From Reyranella massiliensis 521 (GTDB lineage: Bacteria; Pseudomonadota; Alphaproteobacteria; Reyranellales; Reyranellaceae): 61,183 nucleotides of DNA. Where the stretch lies: positions 1-61,183 of the forward strand of contig CAMAYC010000013.1 of the NCBI GenBank assembly GCA_945862125.1, in the 5' to 3' direction. This document shows, one piece after another, positions 9,265-17,380 of this stretch. Position numbers and translations under genes: made by a program. Under the pieces are notes generated by a model. It was given only the letters and a program-made list of their open reading frames with translations. It ran no database searches and had not been told where the DNA came from. Every line of letters starts with the position of its first letter. Position 1 is the stretch's first letter.

Positions 9265-10128
9265 ATGATCGGCAAGCGCGTGTTGGGCATTTTGGGAGTT
9301 CTGTCGGCGATCGCGGCTCTCGGCGTCGCGAGCAGCGCCAGCGCGCAGCCAGTCATCGGCGTGCCGCACGAATGGCAGATGGATTTTCCGGCGCCCTACA
9401 CGCCGCTGATGGTGAAGGTCGAGCAGTTGCACGACCTGCTCCTGGTGATCATCACGGTGATCTCCGTCTTCGTGCTGTTTCTTCTGATTTACGCGATGTG
9501 GCGTTTCCATGCCTCGCGTAACCCGACAGCGACTGCCACGACGCACAACACGTTTCTCGAGATTGCCTGGACGATTATCCCGATCCTTATCCTCGTGGTG
9601 ATCGCAATCCCGTCGTTCCGGCTGCTCTACTATGGCGACAAGGCGGTGGACGCCGCGATGACGATCAAGATAACCGGCCACCAGTGGTATTGGTCGTATG
9701 CCTATCCCGACCAGGGTAACTTCACGGTCGAAAGCCGCATCCTGAGCGAGGCCGAACGCGTCAAGCTGAAGCCGAACCAGCCCCGACTGCTGGCGGTAGA
9801 TGAGGAGATGGTCGTGCCGGTCGGCACCACGATCCGCATCATCGGTACTGCCGCCGACAGCATGCACGGCTGGACCGTCCCGGGCTTCGGCATCAAGAAG
9901 ACCGTGATCCCCGGCCGCCTCAACGAGGGTTGGATCAACGTCACCAAGGAAGGCTACTACTTCGGCCAGTGCTCGCAGATCTGCGGCAACGGCCACACGT
10001 ATATGCCGATCGCGGTGCGTGCACTTGCCAAGCCCGAATTCGACAAGTGGGTCGAGCAGAAGAAGAAGTCGGCCGGGCTGCTGCCCACCACCGACGTCGC
10101 TTCCGCCACCCCTCCCGCCACCCGCTAA
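9265..10128 (+). CDS. coxB: Cytochrome c oxidase subunit II
   Basis: Subunit II of the aa3-type terminal oxidase, which receives electrons from cytochrome c at its CuA centre in the periplasm. The 287-residue product has a signal peptide (cleavage near SASAQ, residue 26), two membrane helices (about 48-75 and 93-115), the WYWSY aromatic electron-entry motif and the full CuA ligand set: His201, Cys236, Cys240, His244 and Met247. The start ATG at 9265 is preceded by AAGGGG at 9251-9256; the frame stays open further upstream but overlaps the previous gene. It opens the oxidase operon, 24 bp before coxA. Confidence 0.97.
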   Translation: MIGKRVLGILGVLSAIAALGVASSASAQPVIGVPHEWQMDFPAPYTPLMVKVEQLHDLLLVIITVISVFVLFLLIYAMWRFHASRNPTATATTHNTFLEIAWTIIPILILVVIAIPSFRLLYYGDKAVDAAMTIKITGHQWYWSYAYPDQGNFTVESRILSEAERVKLKPNQPRLLAVDEEMVVPVGTTIRIIGTAADSMHGWTVPGFGIKKTVIPGRLNEGWINVTKEGYYFGQCSQICGNGHTYMPIAVRALAKPEFDKWVEQKKKSAGLLPTTDVASATPPATR

Positions 10129-10152
10129 GCGCTCTCCGCAGGAGATACGACA

Positions 10153-11781
10153 ATGGCCACCGCGCACGGCGCCGCCCACGACCATAGCCACGACGACCAC
10201 CATACCCCGACGGGCTGGCGTCGCTACGTCTACAGCACGAATCACAAGGACATCGGCACGATGTACCTGGTGTTTTCGATCATGGCCGCCCTGATCGGCG
10301 CGTCCTTCTCGGTCTACATGCGGCTCGAGCTGATGTCGCCCGGGGTGCAGTACTTCAACGGCGCCGATGGCACGCCGGACGGTCATTTCTGGAACACGAT
10401 CGTGACGGCCCACGGCCTGATCATGGTGTTCTTCGTCGTGATGCCCGGCCTGATCGGCGGCTTCGGCAACTGGTTCGTGCCGCTGATGATCGGGGCGCCC
10501 GACATGGCGTTCCCGCGCATGAACAACATCAGCTTCTGGCTGCTGCCGCCGGCCTTCATCCTGCTGCTGCTCTCCGCCCTGATCGGCGGTGGCGTCGGCA
10601 CCGGATGGACGATCTACGTACCACTGTCCACGCAGCAGGGGGCGGGTATGGATCTCGCCATCTTCTCGCTGCACATTGCGGGCGCGTCCTCGATCCTGGG
10701 CGCCATCAACTTCATCACCACGATCCTGAACATGCGGGCGCCGGGTATGACGCTGCACCGCATGCCGCTGTTTGCCTGGTCGATCCTGGTGACGGCGTTC
10801 CTGCTGCTGCTCGCGCTGCCGGTGCTGGCGGGCGCCATCACCATGCTGCTGACCGACCGCAACTTCGGCACCCACTTCTTCGATCCGGCCGGCGGCGGCG
10901 ACCCGACGCTGTTCCTGCACCTCTTCTGGTTCTTCGGACATCCCGAGGTGTACATCATGATTCTGCCGGCCTTCGGCATCGTCAGCCACATCATCTCGAC
11001 ATTTTCGAAGAAGCCGATCTTCGGCTATCTCGGCATGGCCTACGCGATGGTGGCGATCGGCGTCGTCGGTTTCGTCGTGTGGGCGCACCACATGTACACT
11101 GTCGGCATGGACATCGACACGCGTGCCTACTTCGTGGCTGCCACCATGGTGATCGCAGTGCCGACGGGCGTGAAGATCTTCTCCTGGATTGCCACCATGT
11201 GGGGCGGTTCGATCCGGCTCGAGATTCCGATGCTGTGGGCAATCGGCTTCATCTTCCTGTTCACGGTCGGAGGCGTCACCGGCGTCGTGCTGGCCAACGC
11301 GGGCGTCGACTATGCGCTGCACAACACCTACTACGTGATCGCGCACTTCCACTACGTGCTTTCGCTGGGGGCGGTGTTCGGGATGTTCGCGGGCTTCTAT
11401 TACTGGTTCGGCAAGATGACCGGCCGGCAGTATCCGGAGTGGGCGGCCCAGGTTCATTTCTGGGTCACCTTCGTCGGCGTGAACCTGACGTTCTTCCCGA
11501 TGCACTTCTCCGGCCTCGCCGGCATGCCGCGCCACTACGTCGACTATCCCGATGCGATGGCGCACTGGAACTATGTCTCGTCGATGGGCGCCTTCCTCTC
11601 GTTCGGCGCCACGATCTTCTGGCTGGTCTTCGTGGTGTTCGGCGGAATGATGTACGGGCGCAAGGTCGGCGCGAACTACTGGGGCGAGGGCGCCACGACG
11701 CTGGAATGGACGGTGGCCTCGCCGCCGCCGTTCCACACCTTCGAGGAACTGCCGCACATCTCTCCGACGGCACATCATTAG
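10153..11781 (+). CDS. ctaD: Cytochrome c oxidase subunit I
   Basis: Catalytic heme-copper subunit of the aa3 oxidase, reducing O2 to water and pumping protons. The 542-residue protein has 12 predicted membrane helices. Expected ligands are visible: His87 and His400 for heme a, His398 for heme a3, His263, His312 and His313 for CuB, and Tyr267 in the HPEVY motif that crosslinks to His263. Glu265 marks the D-channel, so this is a type A1 oxidase. It is also named coxA. A purine-rich site (caggagat) precedes the ATG. Confidence 0.98.
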   Translation: MATAHGAAHDHSHDDHHTPTGWRRYVYSTNHKDIGTMYLVFSIMAALIGASFSVYMRLELMSPGVQYFNGADGTPDGHFWNTIVTAHGLIMVFFVVMPGLIGGFGNWFVPLMIGAPDMAFPRMNNISFWLLPPAFILLLLSALIGGGVGTGWTIYVPLSTQQGAGMDLAIFSLHIAGASSILGAINFITTILNMRAPGMTLHRMPLFAWSILVTAFLLLLALPVLAGAITMLLTDRNFGTHFFDPAGGGDPTLFLHLFWFFGHPEVYIMILPAFGIVSHIISTFSKKPIFGYLGMAYAMVAIGVVGFVVWAHHMYTVGMDIDTRAYFVAATMVIAVPTGVKIFSWIATMWGGSIRLEIPMLWAIGFIFLFTVGGVTGVVLANAGVDYALHNTYYVIAHFHYVLSLGAVFGMFAGFYYWFGKMTGRQYPEWAAQVHFWVTFVGVNLTFFPMHFSGLAGMPRHYVDYPDAMAHWNYVSSMGAFLSFGATIFWLVFVVFGGMMYGRKVGANYWGEGATTLEWTVASPPPFHTFEELPHISPTAHH

Positions 11782-11792
11782 GACCGGAGCGG

Positions 11793-11820
11793 AGGCGCCC
11801 CAAAAAGGCGCCTTCGCCTT
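11793..11820 (+). terminator. Possible attenuator hairpins between ctaD and ctaB
   Basis: Two mutually exclusive stems are possible: aggcgcc (11793-11799) with ggcgcct (11807-11813), or aaggcg (11805-11810) with cgcctt (11815-11820). There is no T-run. They lie 9 bases before the ctaB start and could lower expression of the assembly genes relative to coxBA. Confidence 0.3.
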
Positions 11821-11829
11821 GAAAGGCAC

Positions 11830-12765
11830 ATGAGCGACACCGCGCACACATTCACGGGCAGCATCGGCAGCACAGCCGCGCCTGCACGCGTGCGCGACTA
11901 TGTCGACCTGCTGAAGCCGAGGGTGATGTCGCTGGTCGTTTTCACCGGCCTGGTCGGTGTGGTGATCGCGCCGGCCCATATCCATCCCTTCACGGCGGCG
12001 CTCGCGGTGCTGGCGATCGCGCTGGGCTCCGGCGCGGCCGGCGCCATAAACATGTGGTACGAGCGCGATCTTGACGCCCTGATGGCGCGCACGCGCAACC
12101 GTCCGCTGCCGGCGGGTCGGGTGGCTCCCGACGACGCGCTGGGCCTCGGCGTGCTGCTGTCGATCTTCTCCGTCCTGCTGATGGCGGTAGCCACCAATCT
12201 GGTCGCCGCGGCGCTGCTGACGGCTGCCATCCTGTTCTACGTCTTTGTCTACACGATCTGGCTCAAGCGCCGCACGCCGCAGAACATCGTCATCGGCGGC
12301 GCCGCCGGCGCATTCCCGCCGATGATCGGCTGGGCCGCGGCGACCGGCGACGTCTCTGCGGTCGGCGTCGCGCTCTTCCTGCTGATCTTCCTGTGGACGC
12401 CGCCGCATTTCTGGGCGCTGGCCCTCTATCGCAGCGACGACTACCGCCGCGCCGGCGTGCCGATGCTGCCGGTGGTCGCGGGCCCGCGCGAGACCAAGCG
12501 GCAGATGCTGATCTACACCCTGCTGCTGACGCCGGTGGCGCTCGCCCCGACTCTGCTGGGCGCTGTCGGCTGGATCTACGGCGCCGTTGCGCTGGCGTTG
12601 TCCGTCGTGTTCATCGGCCATGCGGTCGCCGTGTGGCGCACCGCCGATGACGAAACGGCCTTCGGTGCGGCGCGCCGGATGTTCCGCTTCTCGCTGCTCT
12701 ATCTCGCGGTCCTGTTCGCGGCGCTGCCATTGGATCGGCTCCTCGAGCGGGTCTTCGTCGGATGA
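11830..12765 (+). CDS. ctaB: Protoheme IX farnesyltransferase (heme O synthase)
   Basis: UbiA-family membrane prenyltransferase that adds a farnesyl group to heme b to give heme O, the precursor of heme A for the oxidase encoded next door. The 311-residue protein has about nine membrane helices and both Asp-rich motifs: NMWYERDLDALMARTRNRPLP (first, residues about 75-95, NxxxD...D) and YRSDDYRRAGVPM (second, residues about 198-210). The stop codon overlaps the start of the small coxF-like gene (ATGA). The heme A synthase gene ctaA is not in this window. Confidence 0.96.
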   Translation: MSDTAHTFTGSIGSTAAPARVRDYVDLLKPRVMSLVVFTGLVGVVIAPAHIHPFTAALAVLAIALGSGAAGAINMWYERDLDALMARTRNRPLPAGRVAPDDALGLGVLLSIFSVLLMAVATNLVAAALLTAAILFYVFVYTIWLKRRTPQNIVIGGAAGAFPPMIGWAAATGDVSAVGVALFLLIFLWTPPHFWALALYRSDDYRRAGVPMLPVVAGPRETKRQMLIYTLLLTPVALAPTLLGAVGWIYGAVALALSVVFIGHAVAVWRTADDETAFGAARRMFRFSLLYLAVLFAALPLDRLLERVFVG

Positions 12766-12914
12766 GCGAGGCCATGGTCGAAGACCGCCGCCCCGGCGAC
12801 ACCGACCTGCACCGCCGCCAGCGGGGCAAGAACCTGATTGTCGCCGGGTTCCTGCTCGTGATGGTCGCGGCGTTCTTCATCCTCACCATCGTGCGGATGG
12901 GGGACAAGGCATGA
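12762..12914 (+). CDS. Small single-pass membrane protein, CoxF-like
   Basis: A 50-residue protein (start MSEAMVEDRRPGDTDLHRRQ) with a basic cytosolic N-terminus (RRQRGKN) and one membrane helix (residues about 24-46, NLIVAGFLLVMVAAFFILTI). Both ends are locked into the operon: its ATG overlaps the ctaB stop and its stop overlaps the ctaG start (ATGA each time). Alphaproteobacteria commonly carry such a tiny gene, called coxF, at this position; its function in oxidase assembly is not established. The codon pattern and double overlap make it a real gene despite its size. Confidence 0.8.
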   Translation: MSEAMVEDRRPGDTDLHRRQRGKNLIVAGFLLVMVAAFFILTIVRMGDKA

Positions 12915-13504
12915 GCACGGAAGCGGGCCGCAAGAACGCGCGGCTTGCCGGCCGGCTCGTGGCCGTCGTGGTCGGCATGGTCGGTCTCGCCTATGCTTCG
13001 GTGCCGCTCTACGACCTGTTTTGCCGCACAACGGGCTTCGGCGGCACGCCGCTCGTCGCCCAGCAGGGCGACCGGCCGGTGCTGTCTCGGGCGGTGGCCG
13101 TACGTTTCGATTCAAACGTCGATCCCAACCTGCCCTGGCGCTTCGAGCCGCTCGAGCGCGAGGTCAAGGTCCGCCTTGGCGAGGAACGGCTGGTCCATTA
13201 TCGCGTGACCAACATCTCGCAGCGGCCGATCGTCGGGACCTCGGTATACAACGTCACGCCGGAGCCCGCGGGTCCGTGGTTCAACAAGCTGCAATGCTTC
13301 TGCTTCACCGAGCAGTTGCTGTTGCCGGGGCAGTCGGTCGACATGCCCGTGGTGTTTTTCGTCGATCCCGACATGGACAAGGATCGCCGCTACGACAACG
13401 TCCGCACCATCACGCTCTCCTACACCTTCTTTGAAGCGAAGACGGAGCGGGCGAAGATATTGCTCGGCGGCAACCCCGCCAACGGAACTGGAAAGGGTGG
13501 ATGA
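12911..13504 (+). CDS. ctaG: Cytochrome c oxidase assembly protein CtaG/Cox11
   Basis: Copper chaperone that inserts CuB into subunit I. The 197-residue protein has one N-terminal membrane anchor (residues about 13-35) and a periplasmic beta domain with the copper-binding FNKLQCFCF motif (residues about 121-130) and the conserved PVVFFVDP segment. It starts with ATG overlapping the upstream stop and itself ends overlapping the ctaE start, so it is translationally coupled on both sides. Confidence 0.96.
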   Translation: MSTEAGRKNARLAGRLVAVVVGMVGLAYASVPLYDLFCRTTGFGGTPLVAQQGDRPVLSRAVAVRFDSNVDPNLPWRFEPLEREVKVRLGEERLVHYRVTNISQRPIVGTSVYNVTPEPAGPWFNKLQCFCFTEQLLLPGQSVDMPVVFFVDPDMDKDRRYDNVRTITLSYTFFEAKTERAKILLGGNPANGTGKGG

Positions 13505-14379
13505 ACATGTCCGAAGGCAAACCGAATCATCCGTATCATCTCGTCGATCCGAGCCCGTGGCCGGCACTCGGCGCGATCGGCGCCCTGATGCTGGCGCTCG
13601 GCGCCGCTCTCGGCATGCATCCCGGCATGTTCGGCGCGGGCGTCGAGGGAGTCGCCAAGTCGGTCGGCTGGTGGATCGTTGCGCCGGGTTTCGCGGTGGT
13701 CTTTGCCGTGATGTGGTGGTGGTGGCGCGACGTCATCGTCGAATCGCGGACGTACCATACTCCCGTGGTCCAGCTCGGCCTGCGCTACGGCATGATCCTG
13801 TTCATCGCCTCGGAAGTGCTGTTCTTCGCCGCCTTCTTCTGGGCCTTCTTCGACTCCGCCCTCTATCCCGGCTCGCCTGAGATGCCGGTGCGCGCCGAGG
13901 CAACCGGTGGCGTCTGGCCGCCCAAGGGCATCAGCATCATCGCGCCGTTCGATCTGCCGCTGATGAACACCCTGATCCTGTTGCTTTCGGGCACCACGGT
14001 GACATGGGCGCATCACGCCATCGTCGAGGGCAACAATCGCGATGCCGTGCGGGGCCTGATCCTCACGGTCGTGCTGGGCGTCTGCTTCACGGGCATCCAG
14101 CTCTACGAGTATATGCACGCCCCGTTCACGTTCACCGAGAACATCTATTCATCGACCTTCTTCATGGCGACCGGCTTCCACGGCTTCCATGTCTTCGTCG
14201 GCACGACCTTCCTGCTCGTCTGCCTGTTCCGGGCCCAGGCGGGCCAGTTCAAGCCCAAGCAGCACTTCGGCTTCGAGGCCGCGGCCTGGTACTGGCACTT
14301 CGTCGACGTGGTGTGGCTGTTCCTGTTTTTCTGCATCTACTGGTGGGGCGCCGGCAAGGCACCGATCGCGCTTCACTGA
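13501..14379 (+). CDS. ctaE: Cytochrome c oxidase subunit III
   Basis: Third core subunit of the aa3 oxidase; stabilises proton uptake in subunit I. The 292-residue protein begins with HPYHLVDPSPWP, typical for the family, and has seven membrane helices, with the conserved SEVLFFAAFFWAFF and YWHFVDVVWLFLF motifs. It is also named coxC. The ATG at 13501 overlaps the ctaG stop (ATGA); a second ATG two codons on is possible. A hairpin follows the gene. Confidence 0.97.
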   Translation: MNMSEGKPNHPYHLVDPSPWPALGAIGALMLALGAALGMHPGMFGAGVEGVAKSVGWWIVAPGFAVVFAVMWWWWRDVIVESRTYHTPVVQLGLRYGMILFIASEVLFFAAFFWAFFDSALYPGSPEMPVRAEATGGVWPPKGISIIAPFDLPLMNTLILLLSGTTVTWAHHAIVEGNNRDAVRGLILTVVLGVCFTGIQLYEYMHAPFTFTENIYSSTFFMATGFHGFHVFVGTTFLLVCLFRAQAGQFKPKQHFGFEAAAWYWHFVDVVWLFLFFCIYWWGAGKAPIALH

Positions 14380-14415
14380 TCGCGCCCACCGGCCGCACCA
14401 AGCGGACTAACCTAT

Positions 14416-14449
14416 GAACCGCCGGGCGCTCCCCGGCGGTTCGCCTTTT
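14416..14449 (+). terminator. Terminator-like hairpin after ctaE
   Basis: A perfect 11-bp stem, gaaccgccggg at 14416-14426 with cccggcggttc at 14432-14442, a 5-base loop, and TTTT at 14446-14449. The T stretch is offset by three bases, so termination may be partial and some transcript probably continues into the DUF983 and SURF1 genes. Confidence 0.65.
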
Positions 14450-14460
14450 GGGAGTACGAG

Positions 14461-14826
14461 ATGGCCGACTGGCCGCGTCAATCGCCCCCCGACGTTGCGC
14501 TCCGCGGCGCCTGCCCGCGCTGCGGCCGCGGCCGGCTGTTCCGTGGCCTGCTCACCGTCGTCGACCGCTGCCAGGTGTGCGATCTCGACCTGCGCGGGAA
14601 CGATGCCGGCGACGGGCCGGCCGTGTTCGTGATCCTGGGGCTGGGTGCCATCATCATGATCCTCGTCTTCTGGGTCGAGTTCCGCTACGAGCCGCCGTGG
14701 TGGCTCCACATGCTCATCTGGGGGCCGCTCACCTTCGCGCTGGCGGTGTGGTTTCTGCGCGTGCTGAAGGCGCTGCTGATCGCCCAGCAGTTCACGCACC
14801 GCTCGACCGAGCTCGATGACCAGTAA
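14461..14826 (+). CDS. DUF983 family membrane protein
   Basis: A 121-residue protein with an N-terminal zinc-ribbon-like segment (CPRCGRGRLF near residue 18 and CQVCDLDL near residue 38) and two membrane helices (about residues 58-77 and 83-105). DUF983 genes regularly sit between ctaE and SURF1 in alphaproteobacteria, which suggests a part in oxidase biogenesis, but no activity is known. TGGGAG precedes the start. SURF1 follows after 9 bp. Confidence 0.88.
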   Translation: MADWPRQSPPDVALRGACPRCGRGRLFRGLLTVVDRCQVCDLDLRGNDAGDGPAVFVILGLGAIIMILVFWVEFRYEPPWWLHMLIWGPLTFALAVWFLRVLKALLIAQQFTHRSTELDDQ

Positions 14827-14835
14827 GGAACCGAG

Positions 14836-15582
14836 ATGATCAGGTTGAGGCCGGCCCTGTGGCCAACGCTCATTTCACTGCCGATCCTCGTGCTCTCGCT
14901 GACGCTGGGCACCTGGCAGCTCGAACGCCGCGAATGGAAGCGCGACATCCTGGATCGCATGGCCATGAACCAGGCGGCGGCACCGATCTCGCTCGAGGAG
15001 CTGCTCAAGGGCGACCCGCTGCGCCATGAATACGGGCGCGTGAAGGTTGCCGGCACCTTCGAACATGGCAAGGAGTTCCATCTCGCCGCCCGCAGTCTCA
15101 AGAACAAGGTCGGCCTTCAGGTCGTGACGCCGCTCAAGACCGACGACGGGCGGGTCGTGCTGTTCGATCGTGGCTGGATTCCTTCGGAAAAGAAGGACTC
15201 GCCGAAGCGGGCGGAGGGCCAGGTCGCCGGCCGGGTCGAGCTTACCGGTGTCGTCCGCCGCAGCCAGGTGCGTCGCCAGTACGCGCCCGAGAACGTGCCC
15301 GACAAGAACGTCTGGTTTCACGTCGACGTCCCACTGATGCGCCAGCTCGCCGGCGCGCCGCGCGATCCCAAGCTCGATACTTTCTTCTTCGATGCCGATG
15401 CCGCGCCCAATCCTGGCGGGGTGCCGGTCGGCGGCCAGACGCGCCTGGACATTCCCAACGACCATCTGCAGTACGCCATCACCTGGTTCCTGATCGCTCT
15501 GGCGATGATCGGCGTCTATCTCGCCTATCACTGGGAGAACGGCCGCCTGGATGTCGCCGGCCGGACGAAGAAGAAGCCATGA
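14836..15582 (+). CDS. SURF1 family cytochrome oxidase biogenesis protein
   Basis: A 248-residue inner-membrane protein with one helix at each end (residues about 12-30 and 212-232) and a periplasmic loop between, as expected for SURF1/Shy1. These proteins help place heme a in subunit I. Visible family features are LGTWQLERREWKR after the first helix, VLFDRGWIPSEKK in the loop and NDHLQYAITWF before the second helix. Its last codon overlaps the start of the carboxypeptidase gene (ATGA). Confidence 0.93.
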   Translation: MIRLRPALWPTLISLPILVLSLTLGTWQLERREWKRDILDRMAMNQAAAPISLEELLKGDPLRHEYGRVKVAGTFEHGKEFHLAARSLKNKVGLQVVTPLKTDDGRVVLFDRGWIPSEKKDSPKRAEGQVAGRVELTGVVRRSQVRRQYAPENVPDKNVWFHVDVPLMRQLAGAPRDPKLDTFFFDADAAPNPGGVPVGGQTRLDIPNDHLQYAITWFLIALAMIGVYLAYHWENGRLDVAGRTKKKP

Positions 15583-17105
15583 GCGCGGCCCAGATCGCTC
15601 CCAACATCAGTAACGATCCTTATGCCGAGCTGGAGCGGCGGTTCGCGCGGCTGAGCGCCGTCAACCGCGCAAGCGCGATCCTGAGCTGGGACCGCTCGAC
15701 CATGATGCCGGACGGAGCCAGCGAGGACCGTGCCGACCAGTTGGCGACGCTGAACGTCATTGCGCACGAGACCATCACGGCGCCTGATATGCCCGAGCTG
15801 CTGGCGCGGGCGGAGGAGGGTCGGACATCGCTCGGCCGCTGGCAGGCCGCCAACCTGCATGAGATGCGCCGGTCCTGGGTGCACGAGAATGCCTTGCCGG
15901 GAGATCTCGTCGAGGCCCGCGTCCGCGCCACATCGGCCTGCGAGCATGTCTGGCGCGAGGCCCGGAAGAACGCGGACTTCAAATCCCTGCTGCCGACCCT
16001 GCAGGAGGTGCTGACCGTCATGCGCCGCGTCGGCGAGGCGAAAGCAGCGGCGCTTGGCACCTCGCTCTACGACGCGCTGCTCGACGAGTTCGAGCCGGGT
16101 GGACGGTCCGCCCGCATCGATGAGCTTTTCGACGAACTGCGTGCGTTCCTGCCGGGCACGCTCGGCCGCGTGCTCGAGCGTCAGAAGAGCGAGCCCGCGC
16201 CCCTCGCACTGGACGGCCCGTTCCCGGTCGAGGCCCAGCGCAGGCTGGGCGAAGAGCTGATCCGCATCATCGGTTTCGATTTTCACCATGGTCGGCTCGA
16301 CGTCTCGGCCCATCCGTTCACCGGCGGCACCGCCGACGACGTGCGCATCACCACGCGCTACGACGAAGCCGACTTCGCCCGCTCCCTGATGGGCATCCTG
16401 CACGAGACCGGCCACGGCCTCTACGAGGCCGGCCTGCCGCGCGAGTGGCGGCGCCAGCCGGTCGGCAATGCGCGCGGCATGGTGCTGCACGAGAGCCAGT
16501 CGCTGCTGATGGAAATGCAGGCCTGCCGCGGTCGTGCCTTCATTGATTTCACCGCCCCGCGCATGCGCAGGGCGTTCGGCAAGGAAGGTCCGGCCTGGAC
16601 GGAAGCCAATATCCACCGCCTCTACACGCGCGTGGCGCCCGGCTTCATCCGGGTCGATGCGGACGAGGTCACCTATCCGCTGCACATCATGCTGCGCTAC
16701 CGGCTGGAGCGGGCGATGCTGGCGGGCGACCTCGCGCTGGCTGACCTGCCGGGCGCCTGGAACGAAGGCATGCGTGAGTTGATAGGGATCGTGCCGCCCG
16801 ACGATGCGCTGGGATGCCTGCAGGATATCCATTGGCCGGATGGCGGATGGGGTTATTTCCCGACCTACACGCTAGGTGCCCTGGCGGCGGCCCAGCTATT
16901 CGCTGCCGCGCGCAAGGCCGTGCCCGGCATGCTCGAGGCCATAGGAAAGGGCGATTTTGCCCCCTTGCTGGGCTGGCTGCGGGCCAATGTGCACGCCCAA
17001 GGCTCGATTTCCGGCACTGACGAGATCCTTACCGCGGCCACCGGTGCGCCGTTGGGCGTCGCGGCCTTCAAGGCGCATCTGGAAAGCCGTTACCTCCCGG
17101 CGTAA
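15579..17105 (+). CDS. M32 family metallocarboxypeptidase (Taq carboxypeptidase type)
   Basis: A 508-residue cytosolic zinc carboxypeptidase that trims C-terminal residues from peptides. The zinc motif HETGH is at residues 275-279, followed by the ESQSLLMEMQ segment that supplies the third ligand, and the family signature YPLHIMLRY near residue 365. Length is normal for M32 (about 500). It overlaps the SURF1 stop by four bases, so it is the next gene of this long plus-strand unit, although a functional link to the oxidase is not obvious. Confidence 0.93.
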   Translation: MSAAQIAPNISNDPYAELERRFARLSAVNRASAILSWDRSTMMPDGASEDRADQLATLNVIAHETITAPDMPELLARAEEGRTSLGRWQAANLHEMRRSWVHENALPGDLVEARVRATSACEHVWREARKNADFKSLLPTLQEVLTVMRRVGEAKAAALGTSLYDALLDEFEPGGRSARIDELFDELRAFLPGTLGRVLERQKSEPAPLALDGPFPVEAQRRLGEELIRIIGFDFHHGRLDVSAHPFTGGTADDVRITTRYDEADFARSLMGILHETGHGLYEAGLPREWRRQPVGNARGMVLHESQSLLMEMQACRGRAFIDFTAPRMRRAFGKEGPAWTEANIHRLYTRVAPGFIRVDADEVTYPLHIMLRYRLERAMLAGDLALADLPGAWNEGMRELIGIVPPDDALGCLQDIHWPDGGWGYFPTYTLGALAAAQLFAAARKAVPGMLEAIGKGDFAPLLGWLRANVHAQGSISGTDEILTAATGAPLGVAAFKAHLESRYLPA

Positions 17106-17114
17106 GAGAGAGCC

Positions 17115-17366
17115 ATGCTCGACCTGCGCCCCAACTGCGAATGCTGCGACAAGGACCTGCCCAACGGCGCGTCCGATGCTCTCATCTGCACCTACGAGTG
17201 CACTTTCTGCGCCGCCTGCGCGCAAACCCGGCTGGGCGGCCTCTGCCCGACCTGCGGCGGCGATCTGGTCAAGCGGCCGACCCGGCCCGAGCGGATGCTG
17301 GCCAAGCATCCGGCCTCGACCAAGCGCGTCCGCAAGGACCACGAGGCCTGTCGCCAGGTCGCGTAA
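17115..17366 (+). CDS. DUF1272 small cysteine-rich protein
   Basis: An 83-residue protein beginning MLDLRPNCECCDKDLP, with cysteine pairs CECC, CTYECTFCAAC and CPTCGGD, typical of DUF1272, a predicted zinc-binding domain. No function is known. It is 9 bp after the carboxypeptidase and 14 bp before thrC, so it belongs to the same transcription unit. Confidence 0.85.
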   Translation: MLDLRPNCECCDKDLPNGASDALICTYECTFCAACAQTRLGGLCPTCGGDLVKRPTRPERMLAKHPASTKRVRKDHEACRQVA

Positions 17367-17380
17367 CCGGGAGTCCGTAC

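Noticed and set aside
9163-12621. A 1152-codon minus-strand open frame opposite coxB, ctaD and ctaB
   Set aside because: Antisense of well-conserved oxidase genes; rich in His/Arg/Asp as expected for a shadow frame.
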